DNA of 64,000 bases from Enterobacter sp. Ag1 (GTDB lineage: Bacteria > Pseudomonadota > Gammaproteobacteria > Enterobacterales > Enterobacteriaceae): assembly GCA_000277545.1 (NCBI GenBank), contig AKXM01000043.1, positions 24,489-88,488 on the forward strand, given 5' to 3'. Every line of letters begins with the position of its first letter. Position 1 is the stretch's first letter. Shown here in pieces: positions 19,750 to 27,057 of the stretch. A model generated the notes under the pieces. The model did not search any database. It worked only from the letters and a program-made list of their open reading frames with translations, and was not told the DNA's origin. The position numbers were made by a program, and so were the translations under genes.

Positions 19750-20490
19750 ATGAAAAAGATCCTGCGCGTGGTGGTTGTGCTGCTGATTTTGCTGGTGGCC
19801 GCCGTCGCAATCCGCCTGTGGCTGCTGCATCGCCACAGTGATGCTCTGTGGAATATCATCAGCCAGCAGTGCATTCCCAATCAGCAGCAGAACCACTCCC
19901 CAGCGCCTTGCCTGAAAGTCGATCTGGCCGGGCGCTACCTGGTATTTAAAGATGCCAAAGGCCCGTTGCATAATTTGCTGATGCCGACGGACAAAATCAC
20001 CGGTATCGAGAGCCCGAAAATCCTTGAAAACGGTGCGCCAAATTACTTCCTGGATGCGTGGGAGAATCGCCACTATCTGCTGGATGAAACCACAAAAGCG
20101 GTTCGGGACGATGATTTGGTGTTAGCGATCAACTCTCGCTACGGACGCTCTCAGAATCAGCTGCACATTCACCTGTCCTGCCTGCGCCCTGAGGTGTATC
20201 AATCCATTAACCAGCTTGCCGACAAAGTCGGTGACCAGTGGCAGCCGTTTGGTGCGGAGATCCTTGGCCATAAATATCTGGCGAGAAAAGTCCCGGCAGA
20301 GGCGAATCCGTTTACCGTGCTGGCGGAGTACGTGAAGGCTCAGGGCGATGAGATGGAAAACTTTGGCCTGGCGCGAGTGGTGACAACGAAGGGGGATGTG
20401 GTGCTGTTGGCTAACCCTCGTCAGCTGCTGGGCGGGAACCAGGGTTCGGCGGAAGAGATGCTGGACTACAGCTGCTCGCTGGCAAACTAA
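19750..20490 (+). CDS. cdh: CDP-diacylglycerol diphosphatase
   Basis: 246 aa. Cdh hydrolyses CDP-diacylglycerol to phosphatidate and CMP. An N-terminal signal anchor (MKKILRVVVVLLILLVAAVAI) places the HIT-like catalytic domain in the periplasm. The HxHxxC signature is HIHLSC near residue 137, and the family landmarks CIPNQQQN, LAINSRYGRSQN and GHKYLARKV are present. It begins 21 bp after the LysR gene with AAGGA as ribosome-binding site. In E. coli cdh is located elsewhere (near tpiA), so its place here is a rearrangement relative to E. coli. Confidence 0.92.
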   Translation: MKKILRVVVVLLILLVAAVAIRLWLLHRHSDALWNIISQQCIPNQQQNHSPAPCLKVDLAGRYLVFKDAKGPLHNLLMPTDKITGIESPKILENGAPNYFLDAWENRHYLLDETTKAVRDDDLVLAINSRYGRSQNQLHIHLSCLRPEVYQSINQLADKVGDQWQPFGAEILGHKYLARKVPAEANPFTVLAEYVKAQGDEMENFGLARVVTTKGDVVLLANPRQLLGGNQGSAEEMLDYSCSLAN

Positions 20491-20494
20491 AACA

Positions 20495-20521
20495 AAATGG
20501 CCTCTTAGCAAGAGGCCATTT
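20495..20521 (+). terminator. cdh terminator, first copy of a duplicated hairpin
   Basis: A perfect 12-bp stem, AAATGGCCTCTT with AAGAGGCCATTT, closes over AGC. It is 4 bp after the cdh stop. The same 27 bp recur exactly at 20663-20689, after a 141-bp intervening sequence. This copy has lost the long T-run, which remains only with the second copy. Confidence 0.85.
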
Positions 20522-20662
20522 CAGACTGATGACAAACCCCAAGCGCATAAAATTCTGCAATCTGTCGCCATAGAAATAAACTGGAAAATCAATGCATTGA
20601 TTTTCGGCTGCTCACCACAAAGAGGGAAAAACCACGCTTTTTCCCTCTTTGTCAGCAACCTC
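20522..20662 (+). mobile_element. 141-bp terminator-associated repeat element, copy A
   Basis: A non-coding sequence of exactly 141 bp between two identical copies of the cdh terminator hairpin. Its last 79 bp (20583-20661) match 34826-34904 at 76 of 79 positions. Inside are a perfect 20-bp palindrome centred on AATGCATT (about 20584-20603) and a 13-bp stem AAAGAGGGAAAAA/TTTTTCCCTCTTT with loop CCACGC (about 20619-20650). The ends are imperfect inverted repeats: TGATGACAAA at the left and, read inward, TGCTGACAAA at the right. The bracketing 27-bp direct repeats look like a target-site duplication. No protein is encoded, so movement would need a transposase in trans. I do not recognise a named family. 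Confidence 0.65.
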
Positions 20663-20693
20663 AAATGGCCTCTTAGCAAGAGGCCATTTTTTT
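20663..20693 (+). terminator. cdh terminator, second copy with T-tract
   Basis: An exact repeat of the 20495-20521 hairpin, followed by TTTT, so this copy retains the complete terminator. It lies at the 3' side of the 141-bp element and faces the end of yjjA. Confidence 0.9.
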
Positions 20694-20699
20694 GTGCCG

Positions 20700-21212
20700 T
20701 TACGACAGGTAATTCATGCCCTGTTTGAGCACCAGATCGCAGGCTTTGGTTTTCACCTTTTCAGCCAGCGGCGAGTTGCCGATGCTGTTCAGATCCAGCT
20801 TCTGGCCGTTGGCCGTGTTCAGTAAGCCCATCAGACCCTGATTGTAGTCCTGCTTGTCGGCAGGCTTGGTGCTGCTTTCCAGCCCCAGCTTGGTCATCAG
20901 CTGGTTTTTAATGTTGTCGGTATTGGTGACGGAAGCCAGTTTATTCTTCGCGCAGTACTCCATCACGCCAGCCGCATTGGTCATCGTACTTGAGCTGAGA
21001 GATTTGCTGTTGCCGTTCAGCAGGCTGGTCAGTGAAGAGAGAGACAGACCGCCGGTCTGAGCGCCATTGCTGGTAGTAGTGGCATTGCCGCTTTTAGTCA
21101 GTTCATTGGCGGCGCTGGAAAGTTGTTCCTGCCAGTTTGCAGCCGTTGCCTGGCCCGCGAAAAAGGCTGCTGCCAGCGCCATTGCGCAGAGCGTTTTATT
21201 CCTTGCTTTCAT
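20700..21212 (-). CDS. yjjA: DUF2501 secreted protein YjjA
   Basis: 170 aa with a clear Sec signal peptide ending near GQATA/AN (residue 24). The mature part is Ser/Thr/Asn-rich, with SLSSLTSLLNGNSKSLSS, and has two Cys (EYCAKNKL and KACDLVL) that could form a disulphide. It fits DUF2501/E. coli YjjA; function unknown. In E. coli it follows dnaC; here its upstream neighbour is ohr. It is convergent with cdh and the terminator repeats. Confidence 0.88.
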   Translation of the reverse strand: MKARNKTLCAMALAAAFFAGQATAANWQEQLSSAANELTKSGNATTTSNGAQTGGLSLSSLTSLLNGNSKSLSSSTMTNAAGVMEYCAKNKLASVTNTDNIKNQLMTKLGLESSTKPADKQDYNQGLMGLLNTANGQKLDLNSIGNSPLAEKVKTKACDLVLKQGMNYLS

Positions 21213-21351
21213 CTTGTGATACTCGCTTTGTTTGCCTGCGGTGCAGGAGATTTCAGGCGTGAGTATAGCGCTTTGGCCGGAAGCAGGGGGATTGAGAGTT
21301 GTCTTAAACCGTGGGGGCAGGAGAAAAAGCCGGGTTTCCCCGGCTGTAGCA

Positions 21352-21780
21352 TCAGTTGATGATGTTCAGGGTCACATCAATGTTGCCGCGGGTTGCGTTG
21401 GAGTATGGGCAAACAATGTGTGCCGCATCGACCAGTTTTTTCGCTTCGGCAGCGTCCATCCCCGGCAGGTGGATATTCAGCTTCGCTTCGATACCGAAGC
21501 CGGTTGGCAGTGGCCCGATACCGACTTCACCTTCGATGAAAGCGTCAGACGGCATGGAGATTTTATCGCGGCCGGAGACGAACTTCATCGCGCCCAGGAA
21601 GCATGCGGAGTAGCCCGCCGCGAACAGCTGCTCAGGGTTGGTGACTTCGCCACCCGCGCCGCCCATCTCTTTTGGCAGGCCCAGTTTGACGTCCAGTACG
21701 CCGTCGGAAGAGGTTGCACGACCTTCACGGCCACCGGTGGCTTTGGCTTTTGCGGTGTAAACGACTTTTTCTAAAGACAT
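21352..21780 (-). CDS. ohr: Organic hydroperoxide resistance protein Ohr
   Basis: 142 aa of the OsmC/Ohr superfamily. Ohr is a thiol peroxidase that reduces organic hydroperoxides using lipoyl thiols. The catalytic pair is C60 (GYSACFLGAM) and C124 (HIVCPYSNATRGN), with the conserved Arg in the N-terminal part. The neighbour ohrR on the same strand encodes its usual repressor, and both upstream regions carry the same operator-like sequence. The pair stands between yjjA and yjjB, where E. coli has dnaC-dnaT. Confidence 0.94.
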   Translation of the reverse strand: MSLEKVVYTAKAKATGGREGRATSSDGVLDVKLGLPKEMGGAGGEVTNPEQLFAAGYSACFLGAMKFVSGRDKISMPSDAFIEGEVGIGPLPTGFGIEAKLNIHLPGMDAAEAKKLVDAAHIVCPYSNATRGNIDVTLNIIN

Positions 21781-21818
21781 GGCAGGTTCCTCATCTTACA
21801 TTTAGTATGTGCTATAAA

Positions 21819-21834
21819 ATAGCGTGCGATTTAT
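21819..21834 (-). promoter_or_regulatory. Predicted OhrR operator upstream of ohr
   Basis: ATAGCGTGCGATTTAT lies 39 bp before the ohr ATG. The core ATAGCGnGCGATT recurs in front of ohrR (22337-22353) and nowhere else that I noticed. Its near-palindromic centre, position and sharing between the two promoters make it the likely OhrR binding site. Confidence 0.6.
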
Positions 21835-21875
21835 ATGATGTTTTAAAAATCGCCGACAGTATCGACGATTAATTA

Positions 21876-22322
21876 TTACGTATTTAAATTACTGCGCAAA
21901 GTTTCCAGCTGCGCTTTCAGCGCCATCATGCTGTCTACGCTACAGGCAGAAGCACAGCGCACGGAGTCTGGAATACCCAGCGCTTTTTCCTGCAGCGCTT
22001 TCCCTTCCTGGGTCAGCGTGACTGCCACCTGACGCTCATCTTCGCGGGAGCGCTGACGTAGCAGCAGCCCTGCGCTTTCAAGCCGTTTTAGCAGTGGCGT
22101 TAAGGTGGCTGAGTCTAAAAACAGACGCTCGCCGATTTGCGACACCGTGACATCGTCCTGCTCCCACAGCACCAGCATCACCAGGTATTGCGGATAGGTG
22201 AGCTGCAGCGGCGTAAGCAGCTGGCGGTAGAGCTTGTTCACCGCCAGATTGGCGGAGTAGAGCGCGAAGCAAAGCTGGTTGTCCAGCAGCAGGGCGTTCG
22301 TTTCGGTGGATGTCTTCTTCAT
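21876..22322 (-). CDS. ohrR: MarR-family organic-peroxide sensor OhrR
   Basis: 148 aa from the ATG at 22322; twelve extra in-frame codons upstream overlap the operator and are rejected. The MarR winged HTH covers [30 protein letters not shown]. The peroxide-sensing cysteine is C18 in [11 protein letters not shown], and additional cysteines near the C-terminus (RCASACS) suggest the 2-Cys type that forms a disulphide on oxidation. It should repress ohr and itself until oxidised. Same strand as ohr, 95 bp upstream. Confidence 0.9.
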   Translation of the reverse strand: MKKTSTETNALLLDNQLCFALYSANLAVNKLYRQLLTPLQLTYPQYLVMLVLWEQDDVTVSQIGERLFLDSATLTPLLKRLESAGLLLRQRSREDERQVAVTLTQEGKALQEKALGIPDSVRCASACSVDSMMALKAQLETLRSNLNT

Positions 22323-22336
22323 GTTTCTCAATATAG

Positions 22337-22353
22337 ATAGCGCGCGATTAAAT
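22337..22353 (-). promoter_or_regulatory. Predicted OhrR operator upstream of ohrR
   Basis: ATAGCGCGCGATTAAAT, 15 bp before the ohrR ATG, shares ATAGCG-GCGATT with the site upstream of ohr. It is consistent with autoregulation. Confidence 0.6.
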
Positions 22354-22389
22354 AGCAAATTTTATTTTACGGCGATTTCGTCTGTGCGA

Positions 22390-22863
22390 TCAGACCCGGG
22401 GCTTTTTGCGATAAAGCCACAGCCCCGGCAGAGAGAGCCCGATGGACAGCGCCCCCACGATAAATGACGCTTTCAAGAAGTTGGTCACCAGTTGGATCAT
22501 CAGCGGATCGCTGTAGCCAAAGTGCGTCAATTTTACCGCCGAGATCATCGCGGTATAGGCGTAGATCCCCGGAAACATAGGAATGACGGCCGCAACGGTA
22601 AAGACCTTCGGGTGAGCAAGATACCAGCGTGACCACTGAATACCAATGATGCCGACCAGAATCGACGCCAGAAAAGTGCTCCACTCGATGTTTAAACCCG
22701 CCGTCATCATCGCCATACGCGAGCCGTGGCCGATGGCACCGAGAAGCCCACAGTAAGGCAGGGCGCGCTGAGGTACGTTAAAGACTAACGCAAAGCCCAC
22801 CGCCGGCACGGCAGACAGCGCCATATCCTGAAGCAGGACCAGAAGAAATTCGATTATGCCCAT
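22390..22863 (-). CDS. yjjB: YjjB, ThrE-type exporter subunit
   Basis: 157 aa, same length as E. coli YjjB, with about four membrane segments ([14 protein letters not shown] and [20 protein letters not shown]). YjjB and YjjP together make a split ThrE-like exporter; E. coli YjjPB has been linked to succinate export. The start is the ATG at 22863 (MGIIEFLLV). The reading frame overlaps the end of yjjP by 10 bp, showing translational coupling. The next gene downstream is ohrR instead of dnaT. Confidence 0.93.
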   Translation of the reverse strand: MGIIEFLLVLLQDMALSAVPAVGFALVFNVPQRALPYCGLLGAIGHGSRMAMMTAGLNIEWSTFLASILVGIIGIQWSRWYLAHPKVFTVAAVIPMFPGIYAYTAMISAVKLTHFGYSDPLMIQLVTNFLKASFIVGALSIGLSLPGLWLYRKKPRV

Positions 22864-23630
22864 CCTCTTAGCCCCCATACCGCCATTGCCATCACCACGC
22901 CAATGCAGGTTGCCAGCGTGAGCAGGCTGGCCATCGCCCAGCGAGCAAGCCCGGTATTAACGTGGCCTTTAAACATGTCGGCCACGGCGTTAATCAGCGG
23001 GAAACCGGGGACGAGTAATAACACGCTCGCGGCCATCGCAATATTGGAAGTTGCGGCAAATGGGCCTTTGGCGATAAGCAGGCCCGAAACGGTAGTGGCG
23101 ACAAACGCGGTGATGCAGAAGTTGATCTGCGGATGAAGCTGGCGGTGGGTGAGCAGCTGGCGGACATACATCGCCAGTGAGCTGGCGACAAAGGCGACAA
23201 ACGCCCCGTCCCAGCCACCGTTGTTCAGTTTGCAGAAGCAGCCGCAGGAAAGACCCACCATCAGGACAACCAGCCAGCGTGGGTAACGCAGCGGTTTGAT
23301 GTGTTCGAAGCGTTTGAGAACGTCCCTGGCATCCAGCAGCTTGTGTTCGGTGAGGATCACGATGTGCTGTACTTCGGTGACGACGTGCATGTTGATCCCG
23401 CGATCGTTATTTTTGCGGGTAGTCGTCAGGCACTGATTGTCTTTAATGGTGCTAAGTACAATGGCGTTAGCGGAGATTGAGCTTTCCACGCTGTCCATCC
23501 CCAGCGCTTTGCCAAGGCGGGTTGAAAGCTCCTCGACCAGCGCGCTTTCTGCCCCGTGCTGCAGTAAAAAGAGCGCGCATTGAATACATAAACGAGTGAC
23601 GTCCCGCTGGGAAGCAACATCTGGCTGCAT
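22854..23630 (-). CDS. yjjP: YjjP, ThrE-type exporter subunit
   Basis: 258 aa. The N-terminal cytoplasmic part of the ThrE family ([21 protein letters not shown] and [15 protein letters not shown]) is followed by about five membrane segments. The family's conserved [15 protein letters not shown] is near residue 220. It forms the two-gene operon yjjP-yjjB, overlapping by 10 bp. It is the larger half of the split dicarboxylate/amino-acid exporter. Confidence 0.93.
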   Translation of the reverse strand: MQPDVASQRDVTRLCIQCALFLLQHGAESALVEELSTRLGKALGMDSVESSISANAIVLSTIKDNQCLTTTRKNNDRGINMHVVTEVQHIVILTEHKLLDARDVLKRFEHIKPLRYPRWLVVLMVGLSCGCFCKLNNGGWDGAFVAFVASSLAMYVRQLLTHRQLHPQINFCITAFVATTVSGLLIAKGPFAATSNIAMAASVLLLVPGFPLINAVADMFKGHVNTGLARWAMASLLTLATCIGVVMAMAVWGLRGWA

Positions 23631-23740
23631 GCTTGATCCTGACTAAAGAGAAGAAAATGCGCTTAACGTTTATCCATTTAACATGAGCGCATCGCTTCAT
23701 TAGCCGCGTCAGATCAAGCTTTGCGTCACTTAGACGGCAA

Positions 23741-24199
23741 TTACTGGCAGACGTCCACCCATTTGGCGTGGGTGAGTTCGGCCATGCGTTCAGGTGAAAT
23801 GCGGACGGCGCTGTGAATGGCCCCTGCGGCTGGCAGCACTTCATCGTACTGGCGGAGTGAGATGTCGCAGAACACCGCCAGCGGGTTTTCCAGCCCGAAC
23901 GGGCAAACGCCGCCGACCGGATGCCCGGTCCAGTTCACCACTTCATCGCTGCTGAGCATGCGCGCTTTAGAGCCAAATGCTTCTTTAAGTTTCTTATTAT
24001 CAAGACGAGCATCGCCCTTCGCGACGATCAGAATAATGTCGTTTTTGACCTTTAATGAGAGCGTTTTGGCTATTTGTCCGGGGGCCACATTGTGGGCGGC
24101 GGCGGCAAGTGCGACGGTAGCGGTGCTTTGGTTTAGCTCGATGATGTCTATATCGGGGGCATGGTCGGCGAAGAATTGCCGCACGGACTGCAAACTCAT
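23741..24199 (-). CDS. YbaK/EbsC-family aminoacyl-tRNA deacylase-like protein
   Basis: 152 aa. The YbaK fold is visible: KTLSLKVKNDIILIVAKGD, DNKKLKEAFGSKARMLS, GHPVGGVCPFGL and the closing YDEVLPAAGAIHSAVRIS. Members hydrolyse mischarged tRNAs such as Cys-tRNA(Pro) or Ala-tRNA(Pro) in trans. The particular substrate cannot be read from the sequence. It is monocistronic on the minus strand and divergent from the PTS genes. It is not part of the E. coli yjjP-fhuF interval, so it is accessory here. Confidence 0.87.
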   Translation of the reverse strand: MSLQSVRQFFADHAPDIDIIELNQSTATVALAAAAHNVAPGQIAKTLSLKVKNDIILIVAKGDARLDNKKLKEAFGSKARMLSSDEVVNWTGHPVGGVCPFGLENPLAVFCDISLRQYDEVLPAAGAIHSAVRISPERMAELTHAKWVDVCQ

Positions 24200-24319
24200 G
24201 ATTTTCTCCTGATCCAGGTGGCAAATAATTTCGCATAAGCTTGTGCTTTCTGTAAACCGCTTATACTTATCTCATACCCGCCTTGTCAGAAATTTCTGGA
24301 TCTCCTTCACAATCACTGA

Positions 24320-24345
24320 AACCGGTTGCAGTAACCGGTTGCAGT
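24320..24345 (+). promoter_or_regulatory. Tandem LacI-type operator upstream of PTS genes
   Basis: AACCGGTTGCAGT occurs twice in direct tandem (24320-24332 and 24333-24345). Each copy contains the palindrome AACCGGTT, typical of LacI/GalR-family sites with a central CG. It lies 66-91 bp before the IIB gene. No regulator gene is adjacent. Confidence 0.5.
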
Positions 24346-24410
24346 AATAAATTCCGCGAGGAATACTGAATCCTGTAACCACCCCCTGTACCTAATAATA
24401 AGAGTCGTCT

Positions 24411-24716
24411 ATGAAACGTATCCTTTTATGCTGTGCCGCTGGTATGTCTACCAGTATGGTCGTGAACAGGATGAAACAGGCCGCCCAGGATCAACATATT
24501 GAGGTTGAGATCAAGGCGGTGGGTATCGAAGAGTTCACGGATGTTATGCCTGAATTTGATTGCTGTTTACTCGGTCCGCAGATCAAATACCGTCTGGAAG
24601 ATTTTAAGGCTCAGGCCGCGCCCAAACGGATCCCGGTCACGGTCATTAACTCTATGGATTACGGAATGATGCGCGGCGACAGAATTCTCGCCGACGCACT
24701 CGCGTTGATAGCCTGA
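24411..24716 (+). CDS. PTS lactose/cellobiose-family IIB component
   Basis: 101 aa. IIB takes phosphate from IIA and passes it to the sugar bound by IIC. The phosphorylation site is C8 in LLCCAAGMSTSMVV, the standard IIB-Lac/Chb loop. It is 13 bp upstream of the IIC gene, forming a two-gene operon. No IIA gene or glycosidase is present nearby, so the operon is incomplete in itself. The sugar is probably a beta-glucoside or chitobiose-type disaccharide, judged only by family. Confidence 0.9.
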   Translation: MKRILLCCAAGMSTSMVVNRMKQAAQDQHIEVEIKAVGIEEFTDVMPEFDCCLLGPQIKYRLEDFKAQAAPKRIPVTVINSMDYGMMRGDRILADALALIA

Positions 24717-24729
24717 CAGGAGAGCCACT

Positions 24730-26076
24730 ATGTCTTCCAACCATGCTGCTTTTAATTTAATTTTTCGGTTTGTTGAGAACTACGTTAGCCCGATAGCTGG
24801 CCGCATTTCTTCCCAGCGTCACGTGATGGCCATTCGCGACGGCTTTATTTCTGCGATGCCATTTATGATTGTCGGCTCGTTCCTGCTGGTTTTTGCTTAT
24901 CCCCCGTTTTCGCCCACCACGACATGGGGCTTTGCTCGCGCCTGGCTCGACCTGGCGAAGCAGTTTGAAGGGCAGATTTTAACGCCGTTTGATATGACGA
25001 TGGGCATCATGTCTATCTACATTTGTGCGGCGATCGCCTACAACCTGGGTAAACACTACGTTAAATCGCACGGGCTCGATCCTTTCATGTGCGCCATGCT
25101 GTCGCTGATGGCTTTCCTGGTGGTTGCGGCCCCGAAAACCAAAGGCACGCTGCCGGTGGACAGCCTTGGCGGCACCGGGATCTTCACCGCAATCCTGGTG
25201 GCGATTTACTGCGTAGAGATGATGCGTTTCCTGAAGGCGCATAACATCGGCATCAAGCTGCCGGATCAGGTGCCGCCGATGATCAAAAACTCCTTTGATC
25301 TGCTGATCCCGGTGCTGGTTGTGGTGCTGACGCTGTATCCGCTGAGCCTGTTTATTCAGTCCCAGTTCGATATGCTGATCCCTCAGGCCATTATGGCGCT
25401 GTTCAAACCGCTGGTGTCCGCGGCGGATTCTCTGCCGGCGATTCTCCTTGCCGTACTGATTGCTCACCTGTTGTGGTTTGCGGGTATCCACGGGGCGGCG
25501 ATTGTCTCCGGGATGCTGCAGATGTTCTGGCTGACTAACCTGGGCCTTAACCAGGGCGCGCTGGCTGCCGGTGCACCTCTGCCGCATATCTTTATGGAAG
25601 CGTTCTGGACCTTCTTCATCGTGGTCGGCGGTTCCGGGGCAACGATGGGATTGGTTATCTGCTACCTGCGCAGTAAATCTGCCCACCTGCGTTCCATTGG
25701 CCGCCTGAGCATCGTGCCAACCTGCTTTAACATTAACGAACCGGTGATCTTCGGGACGCCGATTGTGATGAACCCAGTATTCTTTATTCCTTTCCTGCTG
25801 GCGCCAATGGTCAACGCCGTGCTGGCCTGGGGCGCGATGAAGCTGGATCTGATTGGTCGCGTGATTTCCGTGGTACCGTGGACCGCGCCTGCGCCAATCG
25901 GTGCCGCCTGGGCGCTGGGCTGGGACTTCCGTGCCGCAATTCTGGTGATTCTGCTGGCCTGCGTGTCGTCCATCATCTACTTCCCGTTCTTCAAAGTGTA
26001 CGAGAAGCAGCTGCTGGAACAGGAGAAAGAAGAAGCTCAGAGAGCGAGCGAGGAAGGGAGCCAACAGCTGGCTTAA
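24730..26076 (+). CDS. PTS lactose/cellobiose-family IIC permease
   Basis: 448 aa with about ten membrane helices, the normal length for ChbC/CelB-type IIC. Landmarks are MAIRDGFISAMPFMIVGSFLL near the N-terminus, AGIHGAAIVSGML near residue 255 and CFNINEPVIFGTPIVMNP near residue 335, the substrate-binding region. The C-terminus is a charged Glu-rich tail (EQEKEEAQRASEEG). It is co-transcribed with the IIB gene and ends at a strong hairpin. It would import and phosphorylate a disaccharide with a IIA supplied from elsewhere. Confidence 0.92.
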   Translation: MSSNHAAFNLIFRFVENYVSPIAGRISSQRHVMAIRDGFISAMPFMIVGSFLLVFAYPPFSPTTTWGFARAWLDLAKQFEGQILTPFDMTMGIMSIYICAAIAYNLGKHYVKSHGLDPFMCAMLSLMAFLVVAAPKTKGTLPVDSLGGTGIFTAILVAIYCVEMMRFLKAHNIGIKLPDQVPPMIKNSFDLLIPVLVVVLTLYPLSLFIQSQFDMLIPQAIMALFKPLVSAADSLPAILLAVLIAHLLWFAGIHGAAIVSGMLQMFWLTNLGLNQGALAAGAPLPHIFMEAFWTFFIVVGGSGATMGLVICYLRSKSAHLRSIGRLSIVPTCFNINEPVIFGTPIVMNPVFFIPFLLAPMVNAVLAWGAMKLDLIGRVISVVPWTAPAPIGAAWALGWDFRAAILVILLACVSSIIYFPFFKVYEKQLLEQEKEEAQRASEEGSQQLA

Positions 26077-26094
26077 TGGTTTAGCGGAATGAAG

Positions 26095-26117
26095 AACGGC
26101 GGGGAAACCCGCCGTTT
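26095..26117. terminator. Terminator between PTS IIC and fhuF
   Basis: The arms AACGGCGGG and CCCGCCGTT close over a GAAA-type loop, starting 19 bp after the IIC stop and ending 20 bp before the convergent fhuF stop. The T-tract is short. Confidence 0.8.
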
Positions 26118-26136
26118 GCTATTTCTCCGCCGCTTG

Positions 26137-26928
26137 CTATTTCAGAGTACAGTCGCCGCAGCGCTGGACGTCAGGCAGCTTATAGCGCTGGCAGCAGGTG
26201 CGTCTGACCAGAATGCCTTCACGCGAAATGACCGTGCGGTAGAGTGGATTCTCCCGGCCACATGAAAGCTGTTTTTCAAAGAAACAGGTCTGCACCAGCG
26301 CCGCCAGGCTCTGTTCATCCAGAAGTGGTTTTAGCTCGCCGAAGAACCAGTTCACCAGGTAGCCGGTGTTGCTCCAGATAAGCCGGGCGTTGATCTCTTC
26401 GCTGGCTTCCAGCGCCGCTACGACCGGCATCAAACCTTCAACGATAAACTGCTCTAGCCGCAGATGGAGCGGCAGCTCGCTTGCCCGGCAATCTTCAGTC
26501 ACGTCAATCCAGAAGCATTTTGCCCGGCCCGTTTCGTGGAACTCGGCCCGCACATACTGGGGGGCAATATTCAGCGCTTTAGGCTGAGTCAGTAACGCCA
26601 TCATCATCGGTGGCACCAGCAGGCCGATGTACCATTGCGCCCACAAAGACTTCAGCGGTTTGTGCTCGCGGGTAAGCTCAGGCTGGTGACGATAGATATG
26701 GTCGCCGTAGGCCGCCATCAGAGAGGTTAGCGTGGTGGGACGCTGCCACTCGCTTAGCGTCATTGCTGTGGCGGGAGCCTGTTCGTTTAATTTGATGATG
26801 TCGTTGAAGTACGGGCGGTGCGCGGCAAAATACTCCCGCAGCGAATCTGCCTGCGGGCCTGTCGCTGGGGACCAGGGAAGAACAAAGCAACCGCTGTCAT
26901 CGCTGAGCTGGAGGGAGTGAAGCGCCAT
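26137..26928 (-). CDS. fhuF: Siderophore-iron reductase FhuF
   Basis: 263 aa. FhuF is a cytoplasmic [2Fe-2S] protein that reduces iron in hydroxamate siderophores such as ferrichrome or ferrioxamine B. The cluster cysteines are C245, C246, C257 and C260 in TCCQRYKLPDVQRCGDCTL, the atypical CC-X10-C-X2-C pattern of the family. Length and motif positions match E. coli FhuF. A Fur box lies just upstream (26954-26972), predicting repression by iron. It occupies the same neighbourhood as in E. coli, near yjjZ and the tRNA-Leu cluster. Confidence 0.94.
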   Translation of the reverse strand: MALHSLQLSDDSGCFVLPWSPATGPQADSLREYFAAHRPYFNDIIKLNEQAPATAMTLSEWQRPTTLTSLMAAYGDHIYRHQPELTREHKPLKSLWAQWYIGLLVPPMMMALLTQPKALNIAPQYVRAEFHETGRAKCFWIDVTEDCRASELPLHLRLEQFIVEGLMPVVAALEASEEINARLIWSNTGYLVNWFFGELKPLLDEQSLAALVQTCFFEKQLSCGRENPLYRTVISREGILVRRTCCQRYKLPDVQRCGDCTLK

Positions 26929-26953
26929 ACTTTCGTCAGGGAGTAATCTAAAT

Positions 26954-26972
26954 GATAATGATTAGCAATACT
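26954..26972 (-). promoter_or_regulatory. Fur box upstream of fhuF
   Basis: GATAATGATTAGCAATACT matches the 19-bp Fur consensus at 14 positions by hand alignment. It ends 25 bp before the fhuF ATG. Confidence 0.75.
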
Positions 26973-27057
26973 AACGGTGAGCGAAATCTCTGGCAAGGTG
27001 AATTCACCGCCACCGCTCGGTGATGGCTGTTTTTGCGATCTGGCGCGTCTCGCCGGG

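Noticed and set aside
20495..20693. Duplicated cdh terminator as an assembly artefact
   Set aside because: An unrelated locus (ytjA) shows the same arrangement with its own terminator and the same 141-bp insert, which an assembly error would not produce.
24979..26064. 361-aa open frame on the minus strand within the PTS IIC gene
   Set aside because: It is antisense to a clearly conserved membrane permease; the product is His/Gln/Arg-rich without domains, typical of a shadow frame in GC-rich coding DNA.
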